Source: Pseudomonas anuradhapurensis (GTDB lineage: Bacteria; Pseudomonadota; Gammaproteobacteria; Pseudomonadales; Pseudomonadaceae). From it: a stretch of 64,000 nucleotides of DNA. The position numbers and the translations under genes were made by a program. The DNA lies in contig NZ_CP077097.1 in assembly GCF_014269225.2 (NCBI RefSeq), positions 316,001-380,000 on the forward strand. The letters are read 5' to 3'. Shown here in pieces: positions 63,379 through 64,000 of this stretch (positions are counted from its first letter, which is position 1; each line of letters opens with the position of its first letter). Below the pieces are notes generated by a model. That model saw only the letters and a list, made by a program, of their open reading frames with translations, did not search any database and had not been told where the DNA came from.

Positions 63379-64000
63379 CTAGAACAATTTCAATGCCGGT
63401 TCATCCAAGGCCGCCAACTGTTCACGTAGTGCCAGAATCTGGTCGCCCCAATAGCGCGGCTGGCCGAACCAGGGGAAGCTGGGCGGGAAGGCGGGGTCGT
63501 CCCAGCGCCGAGCCAGCCAGGCGCTGTAGTGCAGTTGGCGCAGGGCGCGCAGCGGTTCGATCAAGGCCAGTTCGCGCGGGTCGAAATCGTGGAACTCGTT
63601 GTAGCCATCGATCAGCTCGGCGAGTTGCCCCAGGCGCTCCTCACGGTTGCCAGCCAACATCATCCACAGGTCTTGCACGGCCGGGCCCATGCGACAGTCG
63701 TCAAGGTCGACCACGTGGTACACCTCGTCGCGATGCATCAGGTTGCCGGGGTGCAGGTCGCCGTGCAGGCGGATGAGCTGGTGCGGTGTGCGGGTGTAGG
63801 TGTCTTCCACGCGCTTGAGCAGGTCGCGGGCCACCGACTCGAAGGCCGGCAGCAGGTCACGGGGCACAAAGCCGCCTTCCAGCAGGGTGTTCAGCGAGGC
63901 GTGGCCGAAGTTTTCCACAGCCAGCGCCTCGCGGTGCTCGAACGGTTTGCTGGCGCCTACGGCATGCAGGCGACCAAGCAGCTGGCCAAGGCGGTAGAGC
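63379..64000 (-). CDS. srkA: Stress response kinase A (5' end outside window)
   Basis: Ser/Thr kinase of the YihE/SrkA family. Only the C-terminal 206 residues are visible; the frame is open to the window edge and the family is about 325 long. The catalytic loop is IRLHGDLHPGNLMHRD and the metal motif VVDLDDCRMGPAVQDLWMML, both intact. GGFVPRDLLPAFESVARDLL is the usual lid region. It is codirectional with rarD, 64 nt upstream of it, and may be cotranscribed. Confidence 0.92.
   Translation of the reverse strand, partial: LYRLGQLLGRLHAVGASKPFEHREALAVENFGHASLNTLLEGGFVPRDLLPAFESVARDLLKRVEDTYTRTPHQLIRLHGDLHPGNLMHRDEVYHVVDLDDCRMGPAVQDLWMMLAGNREERLGQLAELIDGYNEFHDFDPRELALIEPLRALRQLHYSAWLARRWDDPAFPPSFPWFGQPRYWGDQILALREQLAALDEPALKLF

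Overview
The window looks like chromosomal DNA of a Pseudomonas putida-group bacterium. It is GC-rich, carries the typical P. putida REP palindromes, and its gene order matches what I remember of KT2440 from about PP_0310 to PP_0359. I see no phage, IS element, CRISPR array, tRNA or rRNA.

Region 1 (1-24.7 kb) is a nearly complete glycine betaine catabolic island. GbcA/GbcB (divergent, 6.7-9.4 kb) turn betaine into dimethylglycine. DgcA/DgcB with a dedicated EtfA/EtfB pair (1-6 kb) turn that into sarcosine. SoxBDAG (16.9-22.3 kb) turns sarcosine into glycine, and GlyA and a threonine aldolase link glycine to serine and threonine. PurU and FdhA deal with the one-carbon by-products (formyl-THF and formaldehyde). 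Two chemoreceptors (McpR-like and McpH-like) and a TIGR02449/zapA pair are interleaved.

Region 2 (24.8-31.3 kb) holds single housekeeping or accessory genes: a DUF2780 exported protein, a PlsC-type acyltransferase, a RimB-like exported aspartic protease homologue, a GST, msrA, and a PAS-GAF-PAS-GGDEF-EAL protein with a degenerate GGDEF.

Region 3 (31.8-46.6 kb) has aceE-aceF, with two 15-bp RccR-type operators upstream, divergent from glnE. The LPS core operon follows (waaF, waaC, waaG, waaP and three more kinase-fold genes), with every junction overlapping or abutting.

Region 4 (46.5-55.1 kb) has a large toxin-like protein gene convergent with the LPS operon, then an iron-starvation cell-surface signalling module: ECF sigma, FecR, TonB receptor with STN domain, PepSY membrane protein and a small membrane protein, with a Fur-box candidate upstream.

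Region 5 (55.2-64 kb) has a DEDDh exonuclease, a cNMP/CBS/DUF294 protein, a lone receiver protein, glcB (malate synthase G) with a long-spacer RccR-like site, a GcvR-type ACT protein, rarD and the end of srkA.

Three non-coding signals stand out. (i) Seven exact DnaA boxes lie in 2 kb (4.5-6.6 kb), four of them in an unusually long gap between convergent genes; two more lie in the 62.1-62.4 kb gap. (ii) A 245-bp element with 74-bp inverted arms is present twice (31.4 and 55.2 kb), with compensatory arm changes. (iii) Two classes of REP pair divide by gene orientation: one sits mainly between convergent genes, the other only at codirectional or divergent junctions.
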